Of a stretch of DNA of 64,000 nt, positions 16,739 through 25,873 are shown in pieces (positions within the stretch are counted from its first letter, which is position 1; every line of letters begins with the position of its first letter). The position numbers were made by a program, and so were the translations under genes. The stretch comes from Streptomyces sp. TG1A-60. GTDB taxonomy: Bacteria > Actinomycetota > Actinomycetes > Streptomycetales > Streptomycetaceae. The notes below the pieces were generated by a model that saw only the letters and a list, made by a program, of their open reading frames with translations, had not been told where the DNA came from and ran no database searches. The DNA is taken from assembly GCF_037201975.1 (NCBI RefSeq), contig NZ_CP147520.1:1550001-1614000 (forward strand), read 5' to 3'.

Positions 16739-19596
16739 GTGCGACGGGACTTCAAGGAGCCTGGGAGACCCCGCCCCGACCTGGTCATAGGCAGGGAGGA
16801 GCTGTTCGTGGGCGCGCGTGAGCAGCTCGCGCGCGGCGGCAGCGTGCTCGTGCACGGCTCGGCGGGCATCGGAAAATCCACCGTCCTGCGTGCTCTGGCC
16901 GCGGAGAACGAGGCGTCGGCACGGACGGTGCTGCGCTGCTCGGCCACCGAGTCCGAGTCGCATCTGCCGTTCCTCGCGCTGACCGACCTGCTCGGTCTCG
17001 TCCTGGACGAGGTGTCCGACCGGCTGCCCGCCCCGCAGCGCACCGCGCTGGAATCGGCTCTCACCGGCCGTGGCGAGTCCACGCTCCAGCGGGACGGGCT
17101 GGCCCTGCGCCTCGCGGTCCTGTCGACCTTGCGGGCCCTGGCCGCCAAGGGTCCCGTCCTGATCGTCGCGGACGACCTCCAGTGGCTGGATCCGGCCAGT
17201 GTCGAGCTGCTCGGGTTCGCCGCGCGCCGGCTCGGCGAGATGCCGGTGCGCATGCTGTGTGCCGTGCGTACCTCCACGGACCCCCATGGCCACGAGCAGG
17301 ACAGGTATCTACGCGCGTCCCCTCCCGACACTCTCGCCCTGCGGGTCAACCCGCTGTCCAGAGCGCACGTCGCCGAGCTGCTCGAGAACCGCGGCTACAC
17401 CGGTCTGCCCCGTTCGACCGTGCGGGACATCCACCACACCAGCGGCGGCAACCCGCTGTTCGCCCTGGAGCTGGGCCGCGCCCTGGCCGACAGCCCGACC
17501 CCGCCGCGCCCGGGGGAGCCGCTGCCGGTGCCGACCTCGCTGCGGACCCTGGTGCTGAACCGGCTGGACATGCTGTCGGCCGAGGCCCGGCACACCCTGC
17601 TGGTCGCCAGCGGGGGTGCCCGGCCCACGGTGGCCCTGCTGCACGCCGCCGGGCGGGAGAACGCCGAGGCGGAGACCGCGCGCGCCGTCGAGCTGGGGCT
17701 GCTCGCGCCGGAGTGTGAGGGGCCGGGTGTGCGGTTCGCGCACCCCCTGGTGTCGGCCGCCCTGTACGCCGAGGCCACCGCCCAGGAGCGGCGGGCCGCC
17801 CACGCCGCGCTGTCCACCGCCGCCGTCGACCCCATCGAGCGGGCCCGTCATCTGGCGCTCGCCACCCACGGCACCGATCCGCAGGTCGCCGGTCAGCTGG
17901 GCGAGGCCGCGGCCGTGGCCCGGGACCGGGGCGCGCCCTCGGTCGCCGCCGAGCTGGGGCTGCTCTCTGCCCGGCACACCCCGGGGGACGCGACGCCCGG
18001 CCCGGACGAGCGGCGGCTGCAGGCCGCCGAGGACGCGCTGACGGCCGGGGAGAACGACCTCGCCCGTGACATCGCCCGGGACGTGCTGAGCCGGGCCACC
18101 GAGCCCGCCGAGCGGGTGCGGGCATGGATGGTGGTGATCGACGCGGCCGGGCAGTCCCTCGCGGAGGTCGACGCCGTCTACCCGCAGGTACTCGCCGACG
18201 CGGGCGACGACCCGCGGCTGCTCGGCCTGGTCCGCTACCAGCTCGCCTGGCGGGCGCTGGTCCTGGAGGGCGACTTCGCGGAGGGCCGGGAGGAGGCCGC
18301 GCGGGCGGCGGAGCTGGCCGGGCGGGCCGAGGACCGGCGCACCGAGCTGCTGTCCCTCGCCTTCCAGGCACAGGCCGAGATCCTGATGGGGCACCCGGAC
18401 GCGCCCATGACGATCAAGCGGGCGCTGAGGGAGCCGCAGGACCCGCAGCTCGCGTGCCACCACAACGGGGCGGGAGCGACCCGCTTCCGCTGGCTGATGA
18501 TGAGCGACCAGCTCGGCGAGGCGCGCGCGACGATCACCTCGCTGCTGCGTGAGGTGCGGCGGCGCGGCATGGTCGAGAGCGAGGTGCACTATGTGCGTTT
18601 CCTCGCCGAGACCGAGCTGCGTTCCGGACACTGCGGCCGGGCCCTCGACCTGGCCCGGGAGGGCTATGTCCTGGCCCGGGACTCCGGTATCGGCGAGGGT
18701 GCCTCCGCCATGCTCACCTCGTTCGCGGAGGCCGCCGGCGGTGACGTGGAGCGGGCCCAGGCCCTCGCCCGGGAGGCCGCCGAGCACGCCGAGCAGGACG
18801 GCGACCTGATGTATCTCTCCCGCGCCCTGGGCGCCCTCGGGCACGCCCGGCTGGTGGCGGGGGACGCGCCGGGGGCGGTCCGATCCCTGCGCCGTGTACG
18901 GGAGTTGGAAGACGGACTGGGGGTCACCGACCCCGCGCGGGGCCGCTGGCACGGCGATCTCGCCGAAGCCCTGGTACGGGTCGGCGAGTTGGCCGAGGCG
19001 CAGGACGTCATCAACGTCACCCGGCAGCAGGCGCTGCGGCTCGGCCGGGAGAGCGTGCTCGCCGTCCTCGACCGGGCGGAGGCGCTGGTGCGCGCGGCCC
19101 GGGGTGAACAGGACGCCGCAGTAAGGCAGTTGACCTCGGCGCAGGACCGGCTGGCCAAGCTCGGCTACGGGCTTGAGGAGGCGCGGGCCGCGTACGCCCA
19201 GGCGGGGCTGCGCACCCTCCCCCAGGCTCTGGGCCCCGCCCGGCCAGGGGGACGCCCGCGCCCGGGCCCGCCGCGTACGACGAGGCGACGCGGCTGTTCC
19301 GGCGCTGCCGTGCGCTGCCCTGGCTGCGTCAGGTGGAGCAGGCCTCCGTGGCCCCGGCGCCCCCGCAGCAGCCACCGATCGCGCCGCCGGCGCTGGACGC
19401 CCTCGCCGTGCTCGCGACGACGGAACGCCAGGTGGCCGAGCTGGTCATGGAGGGGGCGACCAACCGGGAGATCGCCGGTCGGCTGTACATCAGCGTGAAG
19501 ACGGTCGAGGCGACGCTCACGCGGGTCTACCGGAAGCTGGGCATCCGGTCGCGTGTGGACATCGTGCGTCTGGCGGCGGGACACCGTACGAACTGA
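16739..19596 (+). CDS. Large LuxR regulator with AAA/STAND ATPase, frameshifted
   Basis: A LAL-type regulator. Walker A GSAGIGKST and Walker B VLIVADDLQWLD lie in the first 150 residues, followed by a long TPR-like helical region. The reading frame leaves the protein near 19200-19260. The expected C-terminus (AYDEATRLFRRCRALPWLRQVEQ and the HTH block TTERQVAELVMEGATNREIAGRLYISVKTVEATLTRVYRKLGIRSR, to stop 19594-19596) is one frame over. Without the HTH the protein could not bind DNA. A GC hairpin (19214-19257) sits exactly at the shift. It is either a decayed gene or an assembly error. Confidence 0.82.
19214..19257. repeat. Small GC hairpin inside the LuxR/ATPase gene
   Basis: TCCCCCAGGC (19218-19227) pairs with GCCAGGGGGA (19243-19252), 9 of 10 matching, inside a CCTCCCCCAG...AGGGGGACGCCC context. 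Similar small palindromes occur between Streptomyces genes. Here it lies in a coding linker at the point where the frame changes. Confidence 0.5.
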
Positions 19597-19896
19597 CCTC
19601 CCCGGGACCGGCTGACGAGCCCCTCCCGGGACCGGTGCGCGCAGCGACCTTGCGGCTCCAGCCTAGGCTCAAACCCCGGCCCGGGTCATCGAGGGTTTTC
19701 CCTCCCCGACTCGGCTAGGGGGATCCCCCCTTGGGAGCGGATTACCACCGCTCATAGTTTTACGCCGTGCCGCACGCCAGGGCACACGGACCGGCTCACC
19801 GCCCCGCTCGGCTCCCCCGGGCGGGGCGGTCCGCACGGTCCGTGCACCACCCCCCACCCGCGCGTCCCCCACCGGCAACCCCCCATGAGGAGAACC

Positions 19897-20694
19897 ATGT
19901 TCGGGTTCAACCGCGCCAAGAAGTCGATGGTCGCCGCCGCGGCCACCGCTGCCGCCGCCGCAGCCGCGCTGCTCACCGCTCCAGCCGCCGTCGCCGCTCC
20001 CCAGCCCATCGTCGGTGGTACGACCACCACCGCGAGCGCGTACCCGTACGTCATGCAGATCACCAACGCCTCGCAGACCCAGTTCTGCGGCGGCACCCTC
20101 GTATCACCCACCAAGGTGATCACCGCCGCCCACTGCGTGGACGGCAGAACGACCTCCAACACCCGTGTCGTCGGTGGCCGCACCTACCGCAACGGCACGA
20201 ACGGCACCGTCAGCACGCTCAGCAAGATCTGGATCCACCCGAGCTACAACGACTCCACCCTGAACAACGACGTGGCGGTGCTGACGCTGGCGGTCGCGCA
20301 GCCGTACACCACGACGTCGTACGTCACCTCCTCACAGACCGGCGTCTACGCGGCCGGCACCACCGCCCGCATCATCGGCTGGGGCACCACGTCCTCGGGT
20401 GGCGCCTCCTCCAACCAGCTGCGCACCGCGACCGTGCCGATGGTGGCCGACTCGGTCTGCGGCAGCTCCCGCTCCTACGGCTCCGCGTTCATCGCGAGCA
20501 CCATGGTGTGCGCCGGTTACTCCTCCGGCGGCGTCGACACCTGCCAGGGCGACAGCGGCGGTCCCCTGATGATCGGGGGACGCCTGGCAGGCATAGTTTC
20601 CTGGGGTTACGGCTGCGCCGACGCGCAGTACCCCGGTATCTACACCCGGCTGACCACCTTCTCCAACACGGTGGCCGCGCAGATCGCCTCGTAG
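19897..20694 (+). CDS. Secreted trypsin-like serine protease
   Basis: A chymotrypsin-fold (S1) protease of 265 residues. A Sec signal (MFGFNRAKKSMVAAAATAA... ending AVAAP) is followed directly by mature IVGG, with only a two-residue propeptide. Catalytic triad: His in ITAAHCVDG, Asp in NNDVAVLTL, Ser in CQGDSGGPL; six Cys are placed as in S. griseus trypsin. The substrate-pocket Asp (VDTCQGDSGG) predicts Lys/Arg specificity. ATG 19897 is preferred over 19885, because the earlier ATG overlaps the AGGAG ribosome site. Confidence 0.95.
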   Translation: MFGFNRAKKSMVAAAATAAAAAAALLTAPAAVAAPQPIVGGTTTTASAYPYVMQITNASQTQFCGGTLVSPTKVITAAHCVDGRTTSNTRVVGGRTYRNGTNGTVSTLSKIWIHPSYNDSTLNNDVAVLTLAVAQPYTTTSYVTSSQTGVYAAGTTARIIGWGTTSSGGASSNQLRTATVPMVADSVCGSSRSYGSAFIASTMVCAGYSSGGVDTCQGDSGGPLMIGGRLAGIVSWGYGCADAQYPGIYTRLTTFSNTVAAQIAS

Positions 20695-20747
20695 CCGAGG
20701 CGCGGCGCGTGCCGACAGACTCCTGAGGTACGCCCTCAGGAACTACC

Positions 20748-20791
20748 AGGGGGCGCTGCGAACCTGCCACGAGCGGTTCGCAGCGCCCCCT
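20748..20791 (+). terminator. Strong terminator hairpin after the trypsin gene
   Basis: Seventeen-base perfect arms (AGGGGGCGCTGCGAACC / GGTTCGCAGCGCCCCCT) with a 10-base loop, starting 54 bases after the stop. No long U-tract, as is usual in high-GC actinobacteria. The next 287 bases to 21078 hold no gene I can support. Confidence 0.85.
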
Positions 20792-21078
20792 CACGATGTC
20801 GGGTGCGTCGGTCTCGCGCTGTTCGGTCAGGCACGCCTCCGCGCAGGCGGCGCACCGTTGCGGCGTGCGGCATCGGTCGCAGACCGGTGAGGGATCAGCC
20901 GCGAAGTCGAGTTGAGGGTTCTGTTCGGTCTCCGCCAGGGTGGCCGGGATGAAGGCGTGTCGAGTGCCGGGTTCTCCTCGACACCCCCATCGACTCGGAT
21001 CGCAGCAGAGTTCCGGGCCGCCCGGCTATCGGCGGTGCCCCGCTCTGGTCGCTTGAGCTGGGCTCCCGGCCGGTGGGC

Positions 21079-22386
21079 TCAGACGCGTTGGCGCGTGAAG
21101 CGCTGGTTGGCGTTGCCGGTGTAGGTCCATTGGGAAAAGCGGGCTCCGTCAGAGGTGGAGTACTCCCAGACGTCCATGGCCAGGCCGCTGGCCCGGTTGA
21201 CCAGGCTGACCGTGCCGTCGCCGTGGTCGACGACCCTCCACTGCTGGCCGACGGCGCCCGTGTCGGACTGCTGGGTGATGTCGGCGCCGCCTTCGTTGCC
21301 GGCGGTCTGGAGCACCAGGCCCGAGTGGCGGGCTCTGATGCGGACGTGGCCGTCCCCGGAGTCCAGGAACTCGAACTGCTGGTTGGTTCCGCTGCCGGCC
21401 CTGTACTGGATGAGTCTCGTCCCGGCCGCCGTGGATGCCTCACTGATGTCGGCCGCCTTGCCGCTGTGCTGGGCGACCAGGCGGTAGTGGGCCGGGCCGC
21501 CAGGGGTGTCGCCCAGCTGGGCTTCCCACCTGGTGTTGGACCCGGACGCGTCGGCGGGGAGGCGGTCGCGTGCGGCGGTGTCGCCGTACATGGTCCAGCG
21601 GGCCCAGTCGACGACGGTCCTCGGGAAGCGCTGGTCGCTCCAGAAGCTGGTGTGGCTGCCGCCGACGAAGGTGAGGAACGCCTTGGGCCAGGTCATCTCC
21701 GAGTACGCCTGCCGGGCCGAGGAGTACGACGTGGTCGAGTCCCGGTCGCCGTGCACGAACAGGACCTTGGCCGAGACGGAGCTGGACGGGTTGCCCATGT
21801 CCACGCAGGACTGGGGGTTGGCGGAGATGATCCGGCTGTCGGGCCAGGAGGTCAGCAGACCGTGGGTGACCATGCCGCCCAGGGAGTGGCCCGAGACGCC
21901 GACCCCGATGCCGGTGTTGACGTGCCCGGCCAGCGGTCCGCTCGCGTTGAGCGCGAGGGTGTTGGTGAGGATCTGCGAGACGTCCTTGGAGGTGTTGCCG
22001 TTGTTGACGTCGCTGAAGTTGTGGTTGAAGTGCGGGGCGGGGACGACGAAGCCCGCCGAGGCCAGGGCCCGGATGATGAACAGGGAGTTCTGCGGGCTGC
22101 TCCCGTAGCCGTGGGTCATGTTGTAGACGGGGAAGACGCCGTTGGCGACGGGGGCGTCGGTCACCGGGTTGCCGCCGGGGGTGCCGGTTGCGGGGTAGTA
22201 GACGTAGGTGGTGCACGGGCGGCTGCCGCGGGTCCAGTTGTACCGGCGCACGCCGACCGCGAACGGCGTGGTCGGCGCCGTGTCCAGCGGCCCGACGGCG
22301 GCCGGTGCCTGTCCCGCGCCGACCAGAGACAGGCCCACGCCCGTCGCTCCGGCCGCGCTCAGGCTGAGGAATGTCCGTCGTCGCAT
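21079..22386 (-). CDS. Exported alpha/beta hydrolase with C-terminal ricin-type lectin module
   Basis: A 435-residue protein. Tat-like signal MRRRTFLSLSAAGATGVG, then a hydrolase domain to about residue 290 with nucleophile elbow SGHSLGG, Asp in HGDRDSTT, and late His in GGSHTSF, the pattern of PAF-acetylhydrolase, chlorophyllase and polyester-hydrolase relatives. Residues 305-435 form a beta-trefoil (CBM13) with repeats HSGKAADISEAST and QQWRVVDHGDGTVSL. The start ATG 22386 has AGGAG. The substrate is probably a plant-wall or surface ester (inference). Confidence 0.85.
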   Translation of the reverse strand: MRRRTFLSLSAAGATGVGLSLVGAGQAPAAVGPLDTAPTTPFAVGVRRYNWTRGSRPCTTYVYYPATGTPGGNPVTDAPVANGVFPVYNMTHGYGSSPQNSLFIIRALASAGFVVPAPHFNHNFSDVNNGNTSKDVSQILTNTLALNASGPLAGHVNTGIGVGVSGHSLGGMVTHGLLTSWPDSRIISANPQSCVDMGNPSSSVSAKVLFVHGDRDSTTSYSSARQAYSEMTWPKAFLTFVGGSHTSFWSDQRFPRTVVDWARWTMYGDTAARDRLPADASGSNTRWEAQLGDTPGGPAHYRLVAQHSGKAADISEASTAAGTRLIQYRAGSGTNQQFEFLDSGDGHVRIRARHSGLVLQTAGNEGGADITQQSDTGAVGQQWRVVDHGDGTVSLVNRASGLAMDVWEYSTSDGARFSQWTYTGNANQRFTRQRV

Positions 22387-22690
22387 CACATGACTCCTGG
22401 TGTGAGATGAGCGGGTGGTTGGTCGGCTGATGTGGGGGCCGGCGTCCAGGTCTTCGGCGCCCTGGACTGACGGAAGCCGTGTCGGCTCCACATGCGGCGC
22501 ATCGGAACGGTGAGGACTCCCTTGCCTTTGACGCAGGTGTTCGGTGGGAGACGATGTGGGTGTTGTCCTCACCCTGTTCACCTTCACGTTTCGCCTTGGC
22601 CCCCTGCACATGGGGACCGCGAGGCCGACCGGGGGTTGTCCCGGCCGGCCTGGCGGTGTTGTTCCTTCCCCGCGTGCCGACGGGGTGCCG
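22387..22690. other. 304-base spacer, no gene
   Basis: Between two same-strand exported enzymes. It should contain the promoter of the hydrolase. I see no palindrome matching the CebR-type box found upstream of the lyase. Confidence 0.4.
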
Positions 22691-25006
22691 TCAGCGCACG
22701 TAGATGTCGGGCTGCGGCGGGCGGGTCATGCCGGCGCCGAGGAAGTAGCCGGGGTGGGGCGGCTGGTTGTAGGCGGTGTTCTGCCAGGCCAGGGCGGTGC
22801 GGTACTGGGCGTCGTGGGCCAGGGTGTGCAGTTTGGTGGTCGTGGGGGTGGACGTGGCGTAGATGCGCAGGGCGTTGTTGCCGGAGTGGCGCCAGATGAC
22901 TTCCTCGCGCCAGTCGCCGAAGAGGTCGCCCGAGAGCACCGGGGTGGACTTGGTGCCGTTGCTGGAGGCCACGCCGCTGCCGGTGAGCAGCCGGGTGTCG
23001 CCGCCGGTGCCGTACTTGTCGATCTGGGTGCCGTTCAGCAGTTCGCGCACCGGGTCGGCGTCCCACCAGGCGAGGAAGTTCGCCGAGGACGGGTTGCGGC
23101 CGACGTTGCCGCCGGAGGAGTTGCGCAGGTTGCTCATGTTCGGTCCGGAGCCCCAGAACTCGGCGCCCGCGTTGCCGGCGTGGATGTCACCGGCGACGCC
23201 GCGGCCCGGTCCCTCGGAGCCACTGGTGGGGGTGCGGTGGATGACCTGTCCGGTTCGGGCGTCGTGCAGGTCGGAGCCGGGCTGGTTGCTCGCCTCGTGG
23301 ATGGAGAAGACCTCCAGGCCGGCGCGGCCCGGCACGAAGTCGCCGACGTGCAGGGCGTCGCCGTGGCCGAAGCCAGTGGCATACATCAGGCGGCCGTTGT
23401 CGTCGATGGTCGCGGAGCCGTAGACGATTTCCTGGCGGCCGTCGGCGTCGACGTCGGCGACGGACAGCTGGTGGTTGCCCTGGCCGTACGCGGCGCCGTT
23501 GCCCGAGGCGTTGGAGTCGAACGTCCAGCGCTTGACGAGCTGCCCGTTGCGGAAGTCCCAGGCGGCGATGACCGCGCGGGTGTAGTAGCCGCGGGCCATG
23601 ATCAGGGACGGGCGCCGGCCGTCGAGGTACGCGGTGCCGGCCAGGAAGCGGTCCGCGCGGTTGCCGTAGTTGTCGCCCCAGGAGGAGACGTTGCCGCGCG
23701 GCGGGTCGTAGGTGACGGTGGACATCGCGGCGCCGGTCAGACCGTTGAACATGGTCAGGTACTCGGGCCCGGCCAGGATGTAGCCGCTGGAGTTGCGGTG
23801 GTCGGCGCCTGCGTTGCCGATGACCGTGCCCTGGCCGTCGCGCGTGGCGTCCGCCGTCTTCAGGGCAACCTCGGCCCGGCCGTCGCCGTCGTAGTCGTAC
23901 ACCTGGAACTGGGTGTAGTGCGCCCCGGCCCGGATGTTGCGGCCGAGATCGATGCGCCACAGCCGCTGGCCGCCCAGCCGGTAGGCGTCGATGTAGACGT
24001 TGCCGGTCACGCCGGACTGCGAGTTGTCCTTCGCGTTGCTCGGGTCCCACTTGACGATCAGCTCGTACTGCCCGTCGCCGTCCACGTCACCCGGGCTCGC
24101 CTCCACCGGTGTGTAACCCGAACCGGGCGAGGACAGCGGCACGTCGAGGTGGTTGCCGCCGGTGAAACGCAGCGAGGACTCCGAAGCCGGCTGCTCCGTG
24201 CCGTTCACCACCGCGCGCACGGTGTACGAGGCATCCGAAGGGGCGCCGCCGTCCAGGTAGTTGGTGGAGTCGGTGACCGGCGAGCCGTTCACCTTCGTGC
24301 CGTTGCGGTACACGTTGAACGCCGTGTCGTAGCTCTCGGTGCCCAACAGCCGCCAGGACACCAGATTGTTCGAGCCCGAACGCACCGAGACCAGGCCCCG
24401 GTTCAGGTCCTCCATCTGCAGGGCCTCACCGGCCGGCGGATCGGGATCCGGGGCGGTGCCGCCGACCTTGACCAGCCGCCACTGCTGGTTGAAGCCGTCG
24501 ACGTCGTCGTACTGCGAGATCCGGGCACCGTCGTCCGCCGACTGCTCCCAGACGTCCAGAGCCTTGCCGCTGTTGCGGTTGATCAGCTGCACATACTGGC
24601 TGTCGATGTCGACCACGCCGAACTGCTGGTTGACGGCGTTGTTGTCCGTCCACTGCAGCACGTTCGCGCCGTTGGCCGTGGACCGCCCCTCGACGTCGAG
24701 CACCTTCCCGCTGTGCCGGGCCTTGATCCGGTAGTACCCGCTGCCCGAATCGACGAACTGGAACTGCTGGCTGGCGGCGGTTCCAGGGGTCCGCTGGACG
24801 ACCCCGGCGCCGTCGGCGGTGGAGCCTTCCGAGATGTCGACGGCCTTGCCGCTGTGGCGTGAGACCAGTTGGTAGTAGGCGGACGTGTCGATCACGGCCG
24901 CGCTCGCGCTGGACGCGGGCAGGGCGACCGGTGAGACGGCGGCCAGCAACACCGCCAGCAAAAACGTGACCGGCCCGCGGGTTCTTCGCAGACTGTGGAC
25001 GGACAT
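22691..25006 (-). CDS. Rhamnogalacturonan lyase (PL11) with N-terminal ricin-type lectin
   Basis: A 771-residue secreted enzyme that cleaves the rhamnogalacturonan-I backbone by beta-elimination. A signal peptide (RGPVTFLLAVLLAAVSPVALPASSASA) is followed by a CBM13 beta-trefoil (HSGKAVDISEGSTADG, HSGKVLDVEGRSTANG, NSGKALDVWEQSADDG; QQF/QQW repeats), then an eight-bladed propeller with calcium-binding GDVDGDGQYELIVKWDPSN, DYDGDGRAEVALKTAD and DVDADGRQEIVYGSATID. ATG 25006 has AAGGAG and beats an ATG 48 bases upstream. A CebR-type box lies at its promoter. Confidence 0.93.
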   Translation of the reverse strand: MSVHSLRRTRGPVTFLLAVLLAAVSPVALPASSASAAVIDTSAYYQLVSRHSGKAVDISEGSTADGAGVVQRTPGTAASQQFQFVDSGSGYYRIKARHSGKVLDVEGRSTANGANVLQWTDNNAVNQQFGVVDIDSQYVQLINRNSGKALDVWEQSADDGARISQYDDVDGFNQQWRLVKVGGTAPDPDPPAGEALQMEDLNRGLVSVRSGSNNLVSWRLLGTESYDTAFNVYRNGTKVNGSPVTDSTNYLDGGAPSDASYTVRAVVNGTEQPASESSLRFTGGNHLDVPLSSPGSGYTPVEASPGDVDGDGQYELIVKWDPSNAKDNSQSGVTGNVYIDAYRLGGQRLWRIDLGRNIRAGAHYTQFQVYDYDGDGRAEVALKTADATRDGQGTVIGNAGADHRNSSGYILAGPEYLTMFNGLTGAAMSTVTYDPPRGNVSSWGDNYGNRADRFLAGTAYLDGRRPSLIMARGYYTRAVIAAWDFRNGQLVKRWTFDSNASGNGAAYGQGNHQLSVADVDADGRQEIVYGSATIDDNGRLMYATGFGHGDALHVGDFVPGRAGLEVFSIHEASNQPGSDLHDARTGQVIHRTPTSGSEGPGRGVAGDIHAGNAGAEFWGSGPNMSNLRNSSGGNVGRNPSSANFLAWWDADPVRELLNGTQIDKYGTGGDTRLLTGSGVASSNGTKSTPVLSGDLFGDWREEVIWRHSGNNALRIYATSTPTTTKLHTLAHDAQYRTALAWQNTAYNQPPHPGYFLGAGMTRPPQPDIYVR

Positions 25007-25110
25007 GTGCGGCTCCTTGAGGTGGGGGGCAAGAGCTTGCGTGGTCCGCGACACCGTGGATGAAACGATTCACCCACGTCGTTCTTGAGGCAGGGGTCTC
25101 GCTTCGGCGA

Positions 25111-25157
25111 GTGGGAGCGCTCCCACCGAGGCTAGAAGGGGCCTCCCGGAGCGGCAA
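25111..25157 (-). promoter_or_regulatory. Promoter with CebR/LacI-type operator for the rhamnogalacturonan lyase
   Basis: On the minus strand, TTGCCG (25157-25152), 17 bases, TAGCCT (25134-25129) make a good sigma-HrdB-type promoter. Immediately after lies the perfect palindrome GTGGGAGCGCTCCCAC (25126-25111), whose core TGGGAGCGCTCCCA is the CebR box that represses cellulase genes in Streptomyces. Placed at +1, it would block initiation until a glucan-derived inducer appears. A related LacI regulator could also use it. Confidence 0.8.
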
Positions 25158-25573
25158 GACCTATGCACGGACTGAATGTGACAATCTGTTTGATCAAGTG
25201 GGTTCCCCGACGCAGGGTCACGGTTGCCCGTCCCCGCATGCGACCGATTCACGCCAGCGCGTCGACTGATCCCAACCTGGGAGCAGAGGGCGGTCGTTGC
25301 CTGATCAGCGCTGGTTCCCGCCCTGCGGCGAGACCCGGGTACCTGGCGGGCTGATGCCTTGCCGTATGCCGGGCGCCTTAGTACCGTCCTCAATTGTCAA
25401 CAGAACCGGAAGAACCTCAACGACCTCTCCGGCGTCGCGACGACGAGCCGCACGCGTCGCGACAGAACCCGTCACGCCCGAACCGGACGACGTGCCGGTC
25501 TCGTAACCCGCCGAATCCACCCCCGTGACGGCGTGCTTCCGGAGTCCCGCACAGGGGTCGCATTTGTTGGGCA

Positions 25574-25711
25574 GTCAACCCAAACGGCACCATCACCAGC
25601 ACCCGGTCCGGCCTGTGCCTGGACGCGTATGACGCCGGAACCGCGAACGGCACCCAACTGGTCCTGTGGACCTGCAACGGCGGGTCCGACCAGCGGTGGA
25701 CTCACGGCTGA
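25574..25711 (+). pseudogene. Orphan C-terminal ricin-type lectin fragment
   Basis: One frame reads TITSTRSGLCLDAYDAGTAN, then TQLVLWTCNGGSDQRWTHG-stop, a clear CBM13 subdomain with the QRW signature and two Cys. There is no start, signal or catalytic domain upstream in frame. It is the tail of a lost carbohydrate-active enzyme next to two genes with similar modules. Confidence 0.78.
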
Positions 25712-25873
25712 AACGGGCGGGCCCGAGGCCCGAAGTCGGCTCAAGCAGGAGCGCCGGGCGGCGCACCCGGCACCCCGGCCGGCGCCTGGGTCTGCTCCGG
25801 GCCCGATGCGGGGCACACCGGACCGGGCCCGTTGGAGCTGCTCCTGTCCGGGGGCAGAGATGAGGAGTAGGCA

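Noticed and set aside
17309-19375. Large minus-strand frame opposite the LuxR/ATPase gene
   Set aside because: Composition is that of an antisense shadow in high-GC DNA; no motifs.
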